64,000 nucleotides of DNA from Tessaracoccus flavus (GCF_001997295.1 NZ_CP019605.1:1240001-1304000), one strand, 5' to 3'; shown: positions 33,951 through 42,702, counted from the stretch's first letter. Notes: generated by a model not told the origin, from the letters alone. Numbers and translations: made by a program.

Positions 33951-35365
33951 CGAGGGTCTCAGCTCAGCGCCGGCCATGGGTGCGGCTCGACAACGCCGCC
34001 AACATCTTCCTCGCCGCCCGCAGCGATGTCGACAGCAAAGTCTTCCGCCTGGCCGCAGAACTCGACGAGCCAATCGACCCGGAGGTGCTGCAGGAAGCGC
34101 TGGACCGTGTGTACGCGCAGTACCCCCTCTTCAGCGCGGTGCTGCGGCAGGGCGTGTTCTGGTACTACCTCCAACAGTCGGACCTGCGCCCCAGCGTCGC
34201 GGAGGAGACGGGGCCGCCGGTGCAGCACCTCTACCACCATCAGCGCCATGACCTGCTGTTCCGGGTGCTGTACCGAGGCCGACGGATCTCGGTAGAGGTC
34301 TTCCATGCCCTGACCGACGGCACGGGCGCACTGTGGTTCTTCGAGGATCTTCTGACCGAGTACGTGGGCCTACGGCACGTCGAGGAGTTCCGCACGGTGC
34401 AAGGAGCAACCGAGCTGAAGCAGGATTTCACCGTAGACGCGTTCACGCACTGGTTCCGCTCATCCTCGGCGCCGGTGACCTTCGAGGACGACGCCACTGC
34501 CGCTGTCGAGTCCCCGTCCACCGAACTGCCGGCCGAGGTCGACGACGGGCCGCCCACGACGACCCGACGCCGCCACCGGCGTCGCGACGTGCTGCGCGGC
34601 ACCCATTCCCCAGACCTGCGCACACGGGTGATCGAGCTGTCCATGCCGGTGGGCCCCGTCCTGCGGCTGGCCAAGGCCGAGGGCGTCTCGCTGACGATCT
34701 ACCTCCTGGCAGTCTTTTTCGACTCGGTGCGACGGACACAGGTACCGGCCCAGTCGCTGCCCCGCACGCTCACGTGCTCGGTCCCGGTGAACCTCCGGCA
34801 GTTCTTTCCGACCGCGTCCGGACGCAACTTCTTCGCCACCACGCTGCTCGCGCACACATACACCGGCGACAGCGGCGAGGACTCCATTTCGGGCGTGTGC
34901 GCAGACCTCGACCGGCAGTTCCGCCAGGTCCTCACCAAGGAAGGGCTTGCCCGCAAGATCCGTCGCCTCGTGCGCTTCGAGCGCAACCCTGCGTTGCGGA
35001 TCATCCCGCGGCCGCTCAAGGATGTGATCCTCGCGTCGGTCAACGCCCTGTCCAACCGCGGCATCACGCTGGCCATCTCGAACCTGGGGCGCGTGGTGCT
35101 ACCCGAGCCGGTGGCGCGGCACACGGGCCGTCTCTACCTCCATGTCGCGGCCGTCCGGCCGCAGTTCGGCGCGGTCAGCCACGGCGACCAGCTCACCATC
35201 TCGTTCACGTCCCCGTTCATCGAGACCGACTACCACGCCGCGTTCGTCCGGCACCTGACCAGCGCGGGGATCCCTGTGGAGATCACCGCCAGCCGGGTCA
35301 CCGCCGACGAACTGGCCGAGGTGGCCGGGCCGACAGACCACGACATGGAGGCGACGGACGCATGA
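33947..35365 (+). CDS. Condensation/alcohol acetyltransferase-like acyltransferase
   Basis: A 472-residue protein with a CAT/condensation-domain fold. The active-site HxxxDG motif is HALTDG (H120, D124). The N-terminal half has PEVLQEALDRVYAQYPLFSAVL, and the second half carries the LTCSVPVNLRQFFPTASGRNFF block. Family members transfer acyl groups to alcohols or amines. ATG at 33947 overlaps the esterase stop. Its last 178 nt are duplicated at 40262-40439. Confidence 0.8.
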   Translation: MTRVSAQRRPWVRLDNAANIFLAARSDVDSKVFRLAAELDEPIDPEVLQEALDRVYAQYPLFSAVLRQGVFWYYLQQSDLRPSVAEETGPPVQHLYHHQRHDLLFRVLYRGRRISVEVFHALTDGTGALWFFEDLLTEYVGLRHVEEFRTVQGATELKQDFTVDAFTHWFRSSSAPVTFEDDATAAVESPSTELPAEVDDGPPTTTRRRHRRRDVLRGTHSPDLRTRVIELSMPVGPVLRLAKAEGVSLTIYLLAVFFDSVRRTQVPAQSLPRTLTCSVPVNLRQFFPTASGRNFFATTLLAHTYTGDSGEDSISGVCADLDRQFRQVLTKEGLARKIRRLVRFERNPALRIIPRPLKDVILASVNALSNRGITLAISNLGRVVLPEPVARHTGRLYLHVAAVRPQFGAVSHGDQLTISFTSPFIETDYHAAFVRHLTSAGIPVEITASRVTADELAEVAGPTDHDMEATDA

Positions 35366-36030
35366 GGCTGTGCGCGTCCTGCGGGGGACAGGTGGCGGGG
35401 GAGTGGGCCGAATGCCCGCTGTGCCGAGTGGAACTCGACCCCGTTGAGGCGAGGCTGGCCAGCAGGGAGATCTTCCCGGCGCCCCCGCTTCGCTTCGATC
35501 GACGACAGGTCTGGGCGGCCGTGGTGGCGTTGTCTGTGCTGGTCCTCATCGTCTCATTCGCCGCACCGGCGCTGGTTCCGGGCCTCGTCGCTCCCGTGCG
35601 CACCGTGTGGCTGTCGGTCGCGGTGGTCTGGCTCGTGGTGATCGCGGCCGTCCAGCGCCGACGTAACGTCGGGAGCCTGGTGGGCTGGCTCGTCCTGCTG
35701 CTGTCCGTGGCTGCCGTCGTCTGGAACCAGTACGACGGCCCCGACTTCTGGGCCACGACATGGGTCATCCCAGCCATCTGTACGGCCGCCAACCTCGCCC
35801 TCGGCGTCATCGTCTGGATCGTCCGCCTCGACCCGCAGGAGCATCTGGCGAAGGCGCTCCTCGTCGGGCTGATCGGCCTCGTGCCGGGGTTGTTCGTCCT
35901 CTTCGGGTGGGTCGCAACACCTCTACCGGCGTTGATCTGCGTGGGGTTCAGCCTGCTGGTGGTGTCACTCATCCTCATCATCCGGCCGCGCCAACTCGGG
36001 TCAGCGCTCCGCCGGCGGCTGCACCTCTAG
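35362..36030 (+). CDS. Zinc-ribbon membrane protein, DUF6320-like (copy 1)
   Basis: A 222-residue protein with an N-terminal zinc ribbon (CASCGG ... CPLC) and six hydrophobic helices. It follows the acyltransferase with an ATGA overlap. The pairing of this family with alpha/beta hydrolase and alcohol-acyltransferase genes recurs elsewhere in bacteria (from memory); its function is unknown. Its twin at 40436 differs at only three residues. Confidence 0.75.
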   Translation: MRLCASCGGQVAGEWAECPLCRVELDPVEARLASREIFPAPPLRFDRRQVWAAVVALSVLVLIVSFAAPALVPGLVAPVRTVWLSVAVVWLVVIAAVQRRRNVGSLVGWLVLLLSVAAVVWNQYDGPDFWATTWVIPAICTAANLALGVIVWIVRLDPQEHLAKALLVGLIGLVPGLFVLFGWVATPLPALICVGFSLLVVSLILIIRPRQLGSALRRRLHL

Positions 36031-36055
36031 ACGAGCGGTTGCCTAGACTTCCTGC

Positions 36056-36164
36056 ATGCACAGTCACTTCGACGATCAGGCCGCCACGTGGGACGAGGAC
36101 CAGTCCAAGATCGAGCGGGCGCGCACGATCGCCGACGCCATCGTCGAGAGCCTTCGGCTGAACG
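36056..36164 (+). pseudogene. 5' fragment of the SAM methyltransferase
   Basis: The first 36 codons match the intact gene at 41130 with one residue change (S for N at residue 3). Homology stops abruptly at 36164, after which the frame runs into unrelated DNA. The TAGACT promoter box is retained. Confidence 0.9.
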
Positions 36165-36170
36165 TTCGGG

Positions 36171-36515
36171 ATGCGACGGGCCCACGTCGTCACCGCCGAG
36201 GGCGAGCGGGAGATGACGCCGCTGAAGGGCTCGTGGGAGTACCGGCGGGCGAAGTTCTCCGCCCGGCAGCCCGCGCTCGCGGTCGCCGGGGTCGTCGTCG
36301 CGGCCATCCTGCTGCTGGCGGCCCTGTTCCTGGAGGTCACGCAGTCGGTCCAGTGGGTGACGCGAGCCGAATGGTTCGACGCGGTCTCACGCTGGGAGTA
36401 CACCGCGCCCGTCGACCTCCCCCTGGCCGCCAACGTCGGCATCACCCTGCTCGGCATCCTCGCGGCCGCCTATTGTGCGGTGAACCTGCGCCACCGCTGG
36501 CTCTACAGCGACTGA
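36171..36515 (+). CDS. Two-helix membrane protein, probably 5'-truncated
   Basis: A 114-residue frame starting 6 bp after the repeat junction. It has two hydrophobic helices (PALAVAGVVVAAILLLAALF and NVGITLLGILAAAYCAV). Start choice is arbitrary; a possible internal start is ATG at 36213. The upstream part was probably lost at the insertion border. No family recognised. Confidence 0.45.
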   Translation: MRRAHVVTAEGEREMTPLKGSWEYRRAKFSARQPALAVAGVVVAAILLLAALFLEVTQSVQWVTRAEWFDAVSRWEYTAPVDLPLAANVGITLLGILAAAYCAVNLRHRWLYSD

Positions 36516-36609
36516 GGACGCCGTCGGGCGCGGTGCCGAAATTATGGAGTGCGCTCACTGCCACTGAGCCCACTGGGGAGGCCTTAGTGGCAGAAATCCC
36601 ACCCCGAAA

Positions 36610-37272
36610 TCAGTCCACCAGGTCCGCGTCGTGCACCAGGAGCGCCACCTGGGTGCGGTTGGTGCAGCCGAGCTTGGCCAGGATTCGCGTCACGGTGGCC
36701 TTCACCGTCGCCACCGACTGGTAGAGCTTCGTGGCGATCTCCGCGTTCGACAGCCCGCGGCCGAGCTCGACCGCCACCTCGAGTTCCCGCTCCGACAAGC
36801 CGTCCAGCTCCGCCCGGGCCCGCCGGGTCCGCTCGTCGCCGGGATGCGACGTGGCCGCCGCGATCACCGCCGACACCACCTGTGGCGACAGCGCCCGCTC
36901 CCCGTCCGCGGCCCGGCGGATCGCCTCCACCATCTCCGGCGGGGCGGTGTCCTTCAGCAGGAATCCGTGGGCGCCGGCCCGCAGCGCCTCGACGACGAGG
37001 TCGTCGGACGAGAAAGTCGTGAGGACGATCACCTTGGGTGGGTCCGGGAGCGCCAGCACCTGCCGGGTGGCGGCGACCCCGTCGACGCGCGGCATGCGGA
37101 TGTCCATGAGGACGATGTCCGGCCGGTGTGCCTCGACGAGCGGGACCGCGTCGGCCCCGTCGGCGCCCTCCCCGACGATCTCGAAGCCGGACCGGCCGCC
37201 GCCCAGCAGCATGCCGAGCCCCGCGCGAACGAGCGCGTCATCGTCGATGATGACCAACCGGATCGTGTGCAC
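36610..37272 (-). CDS. NarL/LuxR-family response regulator
   Basis: A 220-residue regulator. The receiver domain has the phosphoacceptor D57 (VLMDIRMP), an acidic pair near residues 10-11, and Lys in LLKDTAPPE. The C-terminal LuxR-type HTH is LSERELEVAVELGRGLSNAEIATKLYQSVATVKATVTRILAKLGC. Partner kinase is the adjacent gene. GTG at 37272 follows TAGGCT by 6 nt. Confidence 0.95.
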   Translation of the reverse strand: MHTIRLVIIDDDALVRAGLGMLLGGGRSGFEIVGEGADGADAVPLVEAHRPDIVLMDIRMPRVDGVAATRQVLALPDPPKVIVLTTFSSDDLVVEALRAGAHGFLLKDTAPPEMVEAIRRAADGERALSPQVVSAVIAAATSHPGDERTRRARAELDGLSERELEVAVELGRGLSNAEIATKLYQSVATVKATVTRILAKLGCTNRTQVALLVHDADLVD

Positions 37273-37278
37273 GTCGTC

Positions 37279-37284
37279 AGCCTA
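37279..37284 (-). promoter_or_regulatory. -10 box of a leaderless promoter (response regulator)
   Basis: TAGGCT on minus, 6 nt, GTG at 37272. It lies within the kinase 3' end. Confidence 0.4.
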
Positions 37285-38415
37285 CGCCGGGGCCCACGCG
37301 AGCCAGGCGTCGACGACGAAGTGGCCGTCCACCTCGCCCGCGGTCATGTGGCCCCCCGCCAGGTCGACCCGCTCCTCGAGCCCGACGAGTCCCAGCCCGG
37401 CGCCGGGCGACGTGGCGGCGACGAGGCTCAGCGGGTTGCTGATCCTCAGGGACAACCCCATCTCCGGGCCGCCGGCGATGACGATCTCGACGGGCGTGCC
37501 GGGCGCGTGCCGGGCGGCGTTGGTGAGCGCCTCCTGCGCGATGCGGTAGGCGTGCCGGCTGACGGTCTGCAGGGGCTCGGCCTCGAGCCGGTCGTCGAGG
37601 ACGACCTGGTGGCCGGCCTCGCGGTGCCCCTCGACGAGCGCGGGCAGGTCCGCGAGCGTGGGCTGCGGCTTGGCGGGGGCGCCGCCGTCGGTCTGGCGCA
37701 GTTGCCCGAGGATCATGCGGAGTTCGGCGAGCGCGTCGTGGGCGCTGGCTCGGATGGTCTCGCCGGCCTGCCGCACCTCGTCGGGCGCGAGGTCGTCGCG
37801 GTACGCCAGCGCTCCGGCGTGCAGCGAGATGAGGGTGATCTTGTGTGCGAGGACGTCGTGCATCTCGCGGGCGATGCGGTTGCGCTCCTCGGCCTTGGCG
37901 TTCTCGCGCTCCAACCGCTGCTGGCGCTCCGCCAGCTCGAGCCGGGCCTGGATCGCGGCCTCCTCGCGGCGCCGCGACCCGAGGTAGCTGCCGAGCGCGC
38001 CCAGGGCGACGACGGAGATCCCGGACAGCACGACGGCGCCGGCGACGTCCGACGGCGTGGGCAGCTCCGACTCCACGACGGTGCCGAGGGTGAAGCAGAC
38101 TACGTCGAGGAGGCCCACCAGTACCGTCGCCCGCGTCCGGAGGTGGGTGGCCAGACTGAGATACGCCCACCCCGACACCAGCCAGAGCGACGGGAACGGG
38201 AGCATCAGCAGGCTGAGCGCCACCGTAAGGGTGACGGGGTGGCGACGGCGCCAGCGCATCGCCACGAGGCCCAGCACCAGCGCGACGGCATTCGCCACGA
38301 GCGCCCAGTACCGACCCTCGAGCCCCAGCGGCAGGAGCTGTCCGACGACGGTGAAGAAGGCGATCGGCACGATCCTCGCCGCCTCCGGCAGCCACGCGCG
38401 TTTCGTCCGCTCCAT
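37282..38415 (-). CDS. Sensor histidine kinase (HisKA_3, DesK/LiaS-like)
   Basis: A 377-residue membrane kinase. Four to five helices occupy residues about 12-145. Then come a coiled coil, the HisKA_3 phosphoacceptor REMHDVLAHKI (H186), and an HATPase domain with AQEALTNAARHAPGTPVEI (N box) and GAGLGLVGLEERVDLAGG (G boxes). It phosphorylates the neighbouring NarL-type regulator. It is divergent from the ABC exporter, its probable target. Confidence 0.94.
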   Translation of the reverse strand: MERTKRAWLPEAARIVPIAFFTVVGQLLPLGLEGRYWALVANAVALVLGLVAMRWRRRHPVTLTVALSLLMLPFPSLWLVSGWAYLSLATHLRTRATVLVGLLDVVCFTLGTVVESELPTPSDVAGAVVLSGISVVALGALGSYLGSRRREEAAIQARLELAERQQRLERENAKAEERNRIAREMHDVLAHKITLISLHAGALAYRDDLAPDEVRQAGETIRASAHDALAELRMILGQLRQTDGGAPAKPQPTLADLPALVEGHREAGHQVVLDDRLEAEPLQTVSRHAYRIAQEALTNAARHAPGTPVEIVIAGGPEMGLSLRISNPLSLVAATSPGAGLGLVGLEERVDLAGGHMTAGEVDGHFVVDAWLAWAPA

Positions 38416-38421
38416 CCCGCA

Positions 38422-38427
38422 AGCCTA
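38422..38427 (-). promoter_or_regulatory. -10 box of a leaderless promoter (histidine kinase)
   Basis: TAGGCT on minus, 6 nt, ATG at 38415. Confidence 0.5.
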
Positions 38428-38473
38428 GGGCTTGCCGAGGCGTCGGCCACAGCATCCAAAGTCTCTCGTCGGC

Positions 38474-38498
38474 GCAACTTTGGAGAGCCGGAAGTTGC
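38474..38498. promoter_or_regulatory. Inverted repeat in the kinase/ABC divergent promoter
   Basis: GCAACTT and AAGTTGC are separated by 11 bp (centre spacing 18 bp) in the 131-bp divergent region. It is a candidate binding site for the cognate response regulator. Confidence 0.45.
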
Positions 38499-38546
38499 TA
38501 CCTCTGCCCCTCGCGCGTACCCGGCCGGCCAGCGTGTGATGAAGCC

Positions 38547-39269
38547 ATGATCACGATCCAGAATCTGACCAAGCGCTACGGCGACGTCCTCGCCGTCGAC
38601 GACATCTCGTTCACCGTCTCCCCCGGCAACGTCTGCGGCTTCTTGGGCCCCAACGGCGCCGGCAAGTCCACGACGATGCGCTGCCTCGTCGGCCTGGCGG
38701 AACCGACCGGCGGCACCGCCCTGGTCCTCGGCCAGCGCTACCACGACCTCACCGCTCCCGCGGCCCAGGTGGGCACCATGCTCGACGCGTCCGCCCTGCA
38801 CCCCGGCCGCACCGGCCTCGAGATCCTCACCCAGGGCGCCATCGTCCTCGGCCTCCCCCGCACCCGGGTCCGCGAGGTGCTCGACCTCGTCGGCCTCACG
38901 GCCAAGGAGGCGAAGCGCCGCGTCGGGAAGTACTCGCTCGGCATGCGCCAGCGGCTGGGCATCGCCCACGCGCTCCTCGGGTCCCCGTCGGTCCTCGTCC
39001 TCGACGAGCCGGCCAACGGCCTCGATCCCGCCGGCATCCGCTGGATGCGCGGCCTGCTGCGCGACTTCGCCACCCGGGGCGGCACCGTCCTGCTCAGTTC
39101 CCACCTCCTCCACGAGGTCCAGCAGATCGCCGACGAGCTGGTCATGATCGGCCAGGGCCGCATCGTCGCCCACGGCACCCTGGCCGAACTGCTCGCCTCC
39201 GGCGACGATCTCGAGGAGATGTTCATCACCCGCACCGCAACCACGTCCCGTGAAGGAGCACTGTCATGA
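38547..39269 (+). CDS. ABC transporter ATP-binding protein
   Basis: A 240-residue ATPase of the bacitracin/lantibiotic exporter type. Walker A GPNGAGKST, ABC signature LGMRQRLGIA (degenerate LSGGQ, usual for this group), Walker B VLVLDEPANGLDP and H-loop SSHLLHE are all present. It drives the permease encoded downstream, with a 4-nt overlap. Likely a drug or peptide exporter controlled by the adjacent two-component system (inference). Confidence 0.94.
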   Translation: MITIQNLTKRYGDVLAVDDISFTVSPGNVCGFLGPNGAGKSTTMRCLVGLAEPTGGTALVLGQRYHDLTAPAAQVGTMLDASALHPGRTGLEILTQGAIVLGLPRTRVREVLDLVGLTAKEAKRRVGKYSLGMRQRLGIAHALLGSPSVLVLDEPANGLDPAGIRWMRGLLRDFATRGGTVLLSSHLLHEVQQIADELVMIGQGRIVAHGTLAELLASGDDLEEMFITRTATTSREGALS

Positions 39270-40069
39270 CCACCGCACCCCTCGACCGCACCCACACCCA
39301 GTTCCGACGGGGCGAGGCCGCGCCCCTGCGCTTCCGCAACGTCCTCGTCGTGGAGTTCCGGAAGTTCCTGGCCACGCGCTCCAACCAGACGTTGGCGCTG
39401 CTCACGCTCAGTTCCGCGCTGCTCGTGGCGGGGCTCATCGCCGCCTTCTACGACTCCCTCTTCGAAAGCGCGGCGAACCACTGGCTGGTGAGCGCCTTCC
39501 TCATCCGCATGCCGGTGCAGTACCTGTTCGCGCCGCTGATCGTGCTGCTCACCACGTCCGAGTGGGGCACCCGGTCCGTGATGACCACGTTCACCCTGGT
39601 CCCGCGACGAGGGTTGGTCATCGCCGCCAAGGCCATAGTCACCGCGGTGGCGACACTGCTGGTCTGGGGCCTGGCCTCCGCACTCGGTATCGCGTCCACC
39701 TACCTGGGTCGCGATGTGGCTGGTATGAACACTGCCGGCATGTGGATTCCGGCGAAGGACGTCCTCCTGGACCTGTTGGCGTTCTGCCTCTTCATGGCCA
39801 GCGCCTTCGGCATCGGGCTGCTCGTGCAGAACAGCGCCGCCGCCATCGCGATCGTCCTCGTCGGACCGATGGCGATCCAGATCCTGCGCCAGTTCAGCGA
39901 GTGGATGAGCGAGACCTTCGCGTGGGTCGACATGAACGGTGTCGCGCAGCAGATGCAGATGGGCGGCGACCCGGGCATGTGGCCGCAGCTGCTCGTCGCC
40001 TCCGTCTTCTGGGTGGTCCTTCCCTTGGTGGGCGGCGTCTGGTGGACCTTCCGCCGCGAGGCCGCCTGA
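39266..40069 (+). CDS. ABC transporter permease (ABC-2 type)
   Basis: A 267-residue membrane protein with about six helices and a charged N-terminus (FRNVLVVEFRKFLATRSNQTL). It starts inside the ATPase stop (ATGA). It resembles BcrB/ABC-2 permeases of drug exporters. Confidence 0.88.
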   Translation: MTTAPLDRTHTQFRRGEAAPLRFRNVLVVEFRKFLATRSNQTLALLTLSSALLVAGLIAAFYDSLFESAANHWLVSAFLIRMPVQYLFAPLIVLLTTSEWGTRSVMTTFTLVPRRGLVIAAKAIVTAVATLLVWGLASALGIASTYLGRDVAGMNTAGMWIPAKDVLLDLLAFCLFMASAFGIGLLVQNSAAAIAIVLVGPMAIQILRQFSEWMSETFAWVDMNGVAQQMQMGGDPGMWPQLLVASVFWVVLPLVGGVWWTFRREAA

Positions 40070-40088
40070 GGTCCGGCCGGGGCCGGGG

Positions 40089-40261
40089 TCAGGGGGCGAG
40101 CTCGAACAGGTCGCCCGGCTGGCAGCCCAGGGCGTCGCAGAGGGCGATCAGGGTGGTGAACCTGATCGCCCTCGCTCGGTCGTTCTTCAGGACCGAGAGG
40201 TTGACCAGCGAGATCCCCACCCTCTCCGCGAGTTCGGTGAGGGTGAGGCCGCGTTCGGCGG
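40089..40261 (-). pseudogene. XRE-type HTH regulator, N-terminally truncated
   Basis: The C-terminal ~56 residues of a YozG-like Cro/C1 repressor are present (AERGLTLTELAERVGISLVNLSVLKN ... ALGCQPGDLFELAP). The start is missing because the frame runs into the 977-bp repeat at 40261. Such small regulators normally begin about ten residues earlier with MIRVHLDRLL-like sequence. Confidence 0.8.
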
Positions 40262-40439
40262 CCAGCTCACCATCTCGTTCACGTCCCCGTTCATCGAGAC
40301 CGACTACCACGCCGCGTTCGTCCGGCACCTGACCAGCGCGGGGATCCCTGTGGAGATCACCGCCAGCCGGGTCACCGCCGACGAACTGGCCGAGGTGGCC
40401 GGGCCGACAGACCACGACATGGAGGCGACGGACGCATGA
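40262..40439 (+). pseudogene. 3' fragment of the acyltransferase
   Basis: Duplicate of the last 59 codons of the acyltransferase (35188-35365), including its ATGA overlap with the following gene. It has no start. Confidence 0.9.
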
Positions 40440-41104
40440 GGCTGTGCGCGTCCTGCGGGGGACAGGTGGCGGGGGAGTGGGCCGAATGCCCGCTGTGCCG
40501 TGTGGAACTCGACCACGTTGAGGCGAGGCTGGCCAGCAGGGAGATCTTCCCGGCGCCCCCGCTTCGCTTCGATCGACGACAGGTCTGGGCGGCCGTGGTG
40601 GCGTTGTCTGTGCTGGTCCTCATCTTTTCATTCGCCGCACCGGCGCTGGTTCCGGGCCTCGTCGCTCCCGTGCGCACCGTGTGGCTGTCGGTCGCGGTGG
40701 TCTGGCTCGTGGTGATCGCGGCCGTCCAGCGCCGACGTAACGTCGGGAGCCTGGTGGGCTGGCTCGTCCTGCTGCTGTCCGTCGCTGCCGTCGTCTGGAA
40801 CCAGTACGACGGCCCCGACTTCTGGGCCACGACATGGGTCGTCCCAGCCATCTGTACGGCCGCCAACCTCGCCCTCGGCGTCATCGTCTGGATCGTCCGC
40901 CTCGACCCGCAGGAGCATCTGGCGAAGGCGCTCCTCGTCGGGCTGATCGGCCTCGTGCCGGGGTTGTTCGTCCTCTTCGGGTGGGTCGCAACACCTCTAC
41001 CGGCGTTGATCTGCGTGGGGTTCAGCCTGCTGGTGGTGTCACTCATCCTCATCATCCGGCCGCGCCAACTCGGGTCGGCGCTCCGCCGGCGGCTGCACCT
41101 CTAG
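40436..41104 (+). CDS. Zinc-ribbon membrane protein, DUF6320-like (copy 2)
   Basis: A 222-residue twin of the protein at 35362. The differences are His for Pro at about residue 27, Phe for Val in the first helix, and Val for Ile in TTWVVPAIC. The upstream gene is only a fragment, so its native promoter is lost; expression would depend on read-through from the ABC exporter side. Confidence 0.75.
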   Translation: MRLCASCGGQVAGEWAECPLCRVELDHVEARLASREIFPAPPLRFDRRQVWAAVVALSVLVLIFSFAAPALVPGLVAPVRTVWLSVAVVWLVVIAAVQRRRNVGSLVGWLVLLLSVAAVVWNQYDGPDFWATTWVVPAICTAANLALGVIVWIVRLDPQEHLAKALLVGLIGLVPGLFVLFGWVATPLPALICVGFSLLVVSLILIIRPRQLGSALRRRLHL

Positions 41105-41117
41105 ACGAGCGGTTGCC

Positions 41118-41123
41118 TAGACT
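41118..41123 (+). promoter_or_regulatory. -10 box of a leaderless promoter (methyltransferase)
   Basis: TAGACT, 6 nt, ATG at 41130; the same box precedes the truncated copy at 36056. Confidence 0.5.
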
Positions 41124-41129
41124 TCCTGC

Positions 41130-41747
41130 ATGCACAATCACTTCGACGATCAGGCCGCCACGTGGGACGAGGACCAGTCCAAGATCGAGCGGGCGCGCAC
41201 GATCGCCGACGCCATCGTCGAGAGCCTTCGGCTGAACGGCGATGAGCGGGTCCTGGAGTACGGCGCCGGCACGGGTCTCGTCGCGCAGGCGCTCGGGGAG
41301 GGGGTCGGCGCGCTGACGCTGGCGGACTCATCGGCCGGCATGCGGGCGGCGATGACGACGAAGGTCGAGCGAGGGACGCTTCCAGCGGCCACTCGGGTGT
41401 GGGACCTGGACCTGTCGACCGACGAGGTGCCGGCGGGGGAGGCTTTCGATCTCATCGCGAGCAGCCTCGTGCTGCACCACATCGGCGAGCTGGATCGCGT
41501 CCTGGAGGGGTTCTGGAGCCTGTTGCGCTCTGGCGGCAGCGTCGCCATCGCGGACCTCGATCGTGAGGACGGCTCGTTCCACGAACACCTGCACGACTTC
41601 GACGGCCACAACGGATTCGATCGCGACGACCTCCGCAGTCGGCTGGAAGCGGCCGGATTCGTCGACGTGAGGTTCGACGACTGCGGGGAAGTCCACAAAG
41701 CCGGGCGTTCATTCGGCCTCTTCCTGGCAACCGCGCGTCGTCCCTGA
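41130..41747 (+). CDS. Class I SAM-dependent methyltransferase
   Basis: A 205-residue Rossmann methyltransferase. SAM motif I is VLEYGAGTGLVAQAL and motif II has TLADSSAGM; IASSLVLHHIGEL and a C-terminal LRSRLEAAGFVDVRF follow. The acceptor is unknown. It was originally the last gene of the esterase-acyltransferase-DUF6320 operon. Confidence 0.92.
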   Translation: MHNHFDDQAATWDEDQSKIERARTIADAIVESLRLNGDERVLEYGAGTGLVAQALGEGVGALTLADSSAGMRAAMTTKVERGTLPAATRVWDLDLSTDEVPAGEAFDLIASSLVLHHIGELDRVLEGFWSLLRSGGSVAIADLDREDGSFHEHLHDFDGHNGFDRDDLRSRLEAAGFVDVRFDDCGEVHKAGRSFGLFLATARRP

Positions 41748-41834
41748 CTGGGAGAGATGCACGCGCGGACACGGTTCACGACCTAGACGCGGGGGTCGGT
41801 TTTCCCTCACTAACGGCGTCGGACGAGCGAGGGG

Positions 41835-42566
41835 TCAGGCGGTGACCTCAAGCGACGTCGTCAGGTCGCAGACAGAGCTGCCCCCGGCGAACAGGTCGAT
41901 GACCGTGGGGTCCTGCACCCAGGTGCGGGTCGCGGCGCTCCAGTAGCGCAGCTGGTCCGGACCGAGCTCGAACTCGACGTCCACCGACGCACCCGCCGGC
42001 ACGTGCACCCGACGGAAGGCCCTGAGCTCGCGAACCGGCCGGGTAGAGGTGCCGTAGCGCTGGTGGATGTAGAGCTGCGCCACCTCGTCCGAGTCCACCT
42101 CAGAGGTGTTGGTGAGCGTCACCGCGACCGTGCCCGTCTCCCCGACGGCGACACTCGACGGCGCCCGCAGGTCCGAGTACTCCACCGTCGCGTAGGTGAG
42201 GCCGTGACCGAACGGGTAGAGCGGGGTGCTCTCCTCGTCCCAGTAGCGCTTGTCCGCCTCCTCGGGCTGGAACGTGCGGTAGTGCGAGTGCACCATCGGC
42301 ACCTGGCCCACATGCCGCGGCCAGGTGAAGGGCAACCGGCCGGCGGGGGAGACGTCGCCGAACAGCACCCGGGCGACGGCGTCTCCGCCCCGCACCCCCG
42401 GATACCAGATCTGGACTATGGCGTCGGCGTTCGCGTCGGCCCAGCGCAGGTCCAGCGGGCGGCCCGACATCACGAGCACCACCATCGGGGTGCCCGTGGC
42501 GTGGACCCGCTGCAGCAGCTCGAGCTGGCGGCCCGGGAGGTCGAGCGTGGAGACGCGGCGATCTTC
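41835..42566 (-). pseudogene. GH3 beta-glucosidase, C-terminal fragment
   Basis: The frame encodes the end of the second GH3 domain and the fibronectin-like tail: STLDLPGRQLELL, VVLVMSGRPLDL, QIWYPGVRGGDAVARVLFGDVSPAGRLP and YPFGHGLTYATVEY. The N-terminal (alpha/beta)8 domain with the catalytic Asp is missing; homology ends near 42566, where unrelated sequence begins. Confidence 0.85.
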
Positions 42567-42702
42567 ACCGCGATCGTCATGGTCACGATGTTCTATCTCG
42601 GCCCCTGGGCGTGGCAGTGCCTCGCGATCGGCATACTATCTTCATGCCCCAGTCGTACGACCGTCAAAATGTCACCGAACGTTACAGCTGAGGAGGCGTC
42701 GG
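42567..42702. other. Junction sequence with a membrane-segment-like fragment
   Basis: On plus, about 42560-42630 reads IFTAIVMVTMFYLGPWAW in an open frame without a start. It is possibly the remnant of a membrane gene. From about 42640 base composition becomes more AT-rich. No complete gene. Confidence 0.4.

Larger units (their letters stand above)
35188..36164. repeat. Direct repeat copy 1 (977 bp)
   Basis: About 99% identical to 40262-41238 with constant offset 5074. It covers the acyltransferase 3' end, the whole DUF6320 gene and the first 36 codons of the methyltransferase. About ten substitutions were noted; no indels. Confidence 0.95.
36165..40261. mobile_element. 4.1-kb inserted segment between 977-bp direct repeats
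   Basis: Both borders cut genes. On the left the membrane-protein frame begins at the junction; on the right an XRE regulator loses its N-terminus. The cargo is a two-component system and an ABC exporter. No transposase or integrase is present. The layout fits a Campbell-type single crossover of a circle carrying 977 bp of host DNA. Confidence 0.7.
40262..41238. repeat. Direct repeat copy 2 (977 bp)
   Basis: Counterpart of 35188-36164. The left border lies inside the truncated XRE gene; the right border runs on into the intact methyltransferase. Confidence 0.95.
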
